Source: Clostridia bacterium
GTDB lineage: Bacteria > Bacillota > Clostridia > Christensenellales > DTU072
NCBI GenBank assembly: GCA_028699795.1
Contig: JAQVTZ010000015.1
Location: 1 to 18,127, forward strand
Direction: 5' to 3'
DNA length: 18,127 bases
Shown here: piece after piece, positions 16,966 through 18,127 of the stretch
Layout of the letters: the number at the start of each line of letters is the position of its first letter
Numbering within the stretch: position 1 is the stretch's first letter
Made by a program: the position numbers and the translations under genes
Notes under the pieces: model-generated
What the model saw: the letters and a program-made list of their open reading frames with translations, nothing else
What the model was told of the DNA's origin: nothing
Database searches by the model: none

Positions 16966-16970
16966 CCTCC
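16966..16970 (-). promoter_or_regulatory. Ribosome binding site fixing a TTG start for the phosphoesterase
   Basis: GGAGG on the minus strand is eight bases upstream of the in-frame TTG at 16957. With that start the protein begins MKTKKIIVVLLIV, a normal lipoprotein signal. The site lies inside the coding region of the longer ATG-started reading. Confidence 0.75.
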
Positions 16971-16988
16971 AAACAACCCATTGATTTT

Positions 16989-17016
16989 ATAATACATTCA
17001 CAATTTTATTTGTCAA
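16989..17016 (-). promoter_or_regulatory. Sigma-A promoter of the phosphoesterase gene
   Basis: On the minus strand a perfect TTGACA (17016-17011), a 16-bp spacer and TATTAT (16994-16989, 5/6) precede the gene. The start of transcription would fall near 16982, at about the upstream ATG. This again favours the TTG start. It also makes the phosphoesterase transcript independent of the ECF/DUF1893 pair. Confidence 0.75.
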
Positions 17017-17099
17017 GAGTGCACGCTGCTTTTCATATAGCCGCACACGAAGATTTCCATTGAACAATGCCATTTTCTTTTATGATGTTCTATTGATTG

Positions 17100-17123
17100 A
17101 AAAAAAGAGGCAATGTACCCTCT
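17100..17123 (-). terminator. Probable intrinsic terminator of the ECF-S/DUF1893 transcript
   Basis: On the minus strand AGAGG and CCTCT form a 5-bp stem around an eight-base loop, followed by a run of seven Ts. The stem overlaps the DUF1893 stop codon. The stem is short but GC-rich and the T-run is strong. Confidence 0.6.
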
Positions 17124-17544
17124 AAAATGTTTTTTGTTGGAGCTCTTGCAACTGTGAGATAACAGCAGCTAAGGCTTTTTGGGGGTCGTTAATTGTTTGA
17201 ACAGCCTGCTCCATCGGACACATTCCCGTCCCTGTTCTGTTTAGAATTTTGTCCGCTACTTTAAAATATGCGTAGGGGGTATTGTAACGCTCGAATATCC
17301 GCATTGCATCTGAAGTAATGAGCGCGGCATACACCTCTTTTGCCTTGCCGTACACCATCAATAAAGCCGCGGCTTTCCCCACAATTTTATCGGCAACGCT
17401 TGCGCCGTTTAGAGTACCGCTTTGCGCGTATTCCGTAAGAGCGCCGATGCCCTTTAGTTCGGAAGTAGTTACAATGCCGTTTCTGATAACTACGATTGCG
17501 ATACTTCCATGCAACAGAGTTTTGGCTCTATCCAATGCGGTCAT
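17122..17544 (-). CDS. DUF1893 family protein (cytidine-deaminase-like fold)
   Basis: A 140-residue soluble protein matching DUF1893, the family of Thermotoga TM1506, whose fold resembles cytidine deaminases. Recognisable segments are SIAIVVIRNG (14-23), ADKIVGKAAALLMVYG (51-66), EVYAALITSDA (69-79) and ILNRTGTGMCPMEQAV (99-114). The CPME motif lies where deaminases carry a zinc-binding motif, but I do not see a full set of zinc ligands. A biochemical function is not established. The start codon lies within the end of the ECF S-component gene (17-bp overlap, different frame), with AAGGGAA (17551-17557) six bases upstream. This implies coupled translation and a shared role with the transporter. 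Length is normal for the family. Confidence 0.87.
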   Translation of the reverse strand: MTALDRAKTLLHGSIAIVVIRNGIVTTSELKGIGALTEYAQSGTLNGASVADKIVGKAAALLMVYGKAKEVYAALITSDAMRIFERYNTPYAYFKVADKILNRTGTGMCPMEQAVQTINDPQKALAAVISQLQELQQKTF

Positions 17545-18109
17545 GTTTCATTCCCTTAACTAGAAACAAAATGATGAGCGGCACCAAAACGGCTTGCAAG
17601 AATAAGCCGGGCAGTCCTGTTCGTATCATGGAAAACAGAGACGCATATTGTCCTTGTCCGCTGGCGGCAATAACAATTGCTTGTGAAAGAAGGGAGACGG
17701 CCCTGCCTGCTATTTGTGCCGCGAATACCGCAGGGAACGCGACGAACGGCCTTTGCGTTATTTTTTTGGCAAAAAGCCCCGACACCAATCCGAATACCGT
17801 AAGTTCGATTATCATATAAGGAAGTTTAATTGCCGCAGGCATTGCCGCGCCCAACACGGCTTGTGAAATAAAATAGCTTGCGACAGGCGAACATGCGCCG
17901 ATTGTCGCGCCGAACACCCCGCCCAATAAACAGCCTCCTACGAGAACAGGCAAATACATTGGTAACCATGTGGCGCCGCCCGACGCGCCTGCTACCGAAT
18001 GAACAAGCAAAGGAAGTAACGCGGCCGCAACGACAAGACCTGCGCTGACCAAACTTTTTACGGTTATCTTAACGGCAATATTGTTGCTTTTTAATACATT
18101 TTCCAACAT
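17528..18109 (-). CDS. ECF transporter S component (substrate-binding membrane subunit)
   Basis: A 193-residue integral membrane protein with about five to six hydrophobic segments (near residues 15-38, 48-62, 64-90, 93-114, 124-148 and 160-186). The segment LPMYLPVLVGGCLLGGVFGATIGACSP is typical in pattern of ECF S components: a membrane-embedded high-affinity binder that uses a separate EcfAA'T energising module. No ecfA or ecfT gene is in view, as expected for group II systems that share one module. It overlaps the DUF1893 gene by 17 bp. The ribosome binding site TAAGGAGG lies at the very edge of the window, so any promoter or riboswitch is out of view. The substrate (vitamin, nucleobase or other) cannot be assigned from sequence alone. 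Confidence 0.87.
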   Translation of the reverse strand: MLENVLKSNNIAVKITVKSLVSAGLVVAAALLPLLVHSVAGASGGATWLPMYLPVLVGGCLLGGVFGATIGACSPVASYFISQAVLGAAMPAAIKLPYMIIELTVFGLVSGLFAKKITQRPFVAFPAVFAAQIAGRAVSLLSQAIVIAASGQGQYASLFSMIRTGLPGLFLQAVLVPLIILFLVKGMKHDRIG

Positions 18110-18119
18110 ACTACAAACG

Positions 18120-18127
18120 CCTCCTTA
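18120..18127 (-). promoter_or_regulatory. Strong ribosome binding site of the ECF S component
   Basis: TAAGGAGG on the minus strand, a perfect match to the anti-Shine-Dalgarno sequence, sits ten bases upstream of the ATG at 18109. The upstream leader lies beyond the window. Confidence 0.8.

Overview
This 18.1 kb window looks like chromosome from an uncultured-type Bacillota (Clostridia-like) bacterium. The evidence is the strong GGAGG-type ribosome binding sites, near-consensus sigma-A promoters, two lipoproteins with typical lipoboxes, an ECF-type transporter S component, InlB/Flg_new (Listeria-Bacteroides) repeats and the absence of any sortase or outer-membrane signal. I cannot place it to genus. 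There are no rRNA or tRNA genes, CRISPR arrays, phage genes or intact insertion sequences.

Left part, plus strand (1-8760): a giant surface protein, truncated at its 5' end by the window edge (at least 2567 residues visible). It has tandem glycine-rich domains, Ig-like and Flg_new domains, about 21 MBG-type repeats plus one divergent module, and a C-terminal transmembrane anchor. It is followed by an HSL-type alpha/beta hydrolase with its own consensus promoter. A strong hairpin (8728-8754) separates this part from the oppositely directed genes to the right.

Middle part, minus strand (8774-13742): a promoter at 11936-11965 drives a three-gene operon encoding a secreted GLUG-repeat protein, a YcxB-like two-helix membrane protein (start overlapping the previous stop as TAATG) and an XRE/cupin regulator. 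Upstream, with its own promoter, lies a lipoprotein with the M1 aminopeptidase fold. In it both zinc-binding histidines of HExxH are replaced, so it is a probable pseudoenzyme.

Right part, minus strand (13743-18127): the UV damage endonuclease gene uvsE, which carries a single-base reading-frame break near its N-terminus. Its upstream side has a 23-nt inverted repeat. Next comes a metallophosphoesterase lipoprotein that probably starts at a TTG codon. At the edge is a translationally overlapped pair: an ECF transporter S component followed by a DUF1893 protein.

Many products act outside the cytoplasm (giant adhesin-like protein, GLUG protein, M1-like and phosphoesterase lipoproteins), so the region has the flavour of a cell-surface accessory locus beside ordinary housekeeping genes. 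The items most worth checking are the uvsE frame break, the degenerate M1 lipoprotein, the interleaved subtypes of the MBG array, the ECF-S/DUF1893 pair and the inverted repeat at 15037-15116.
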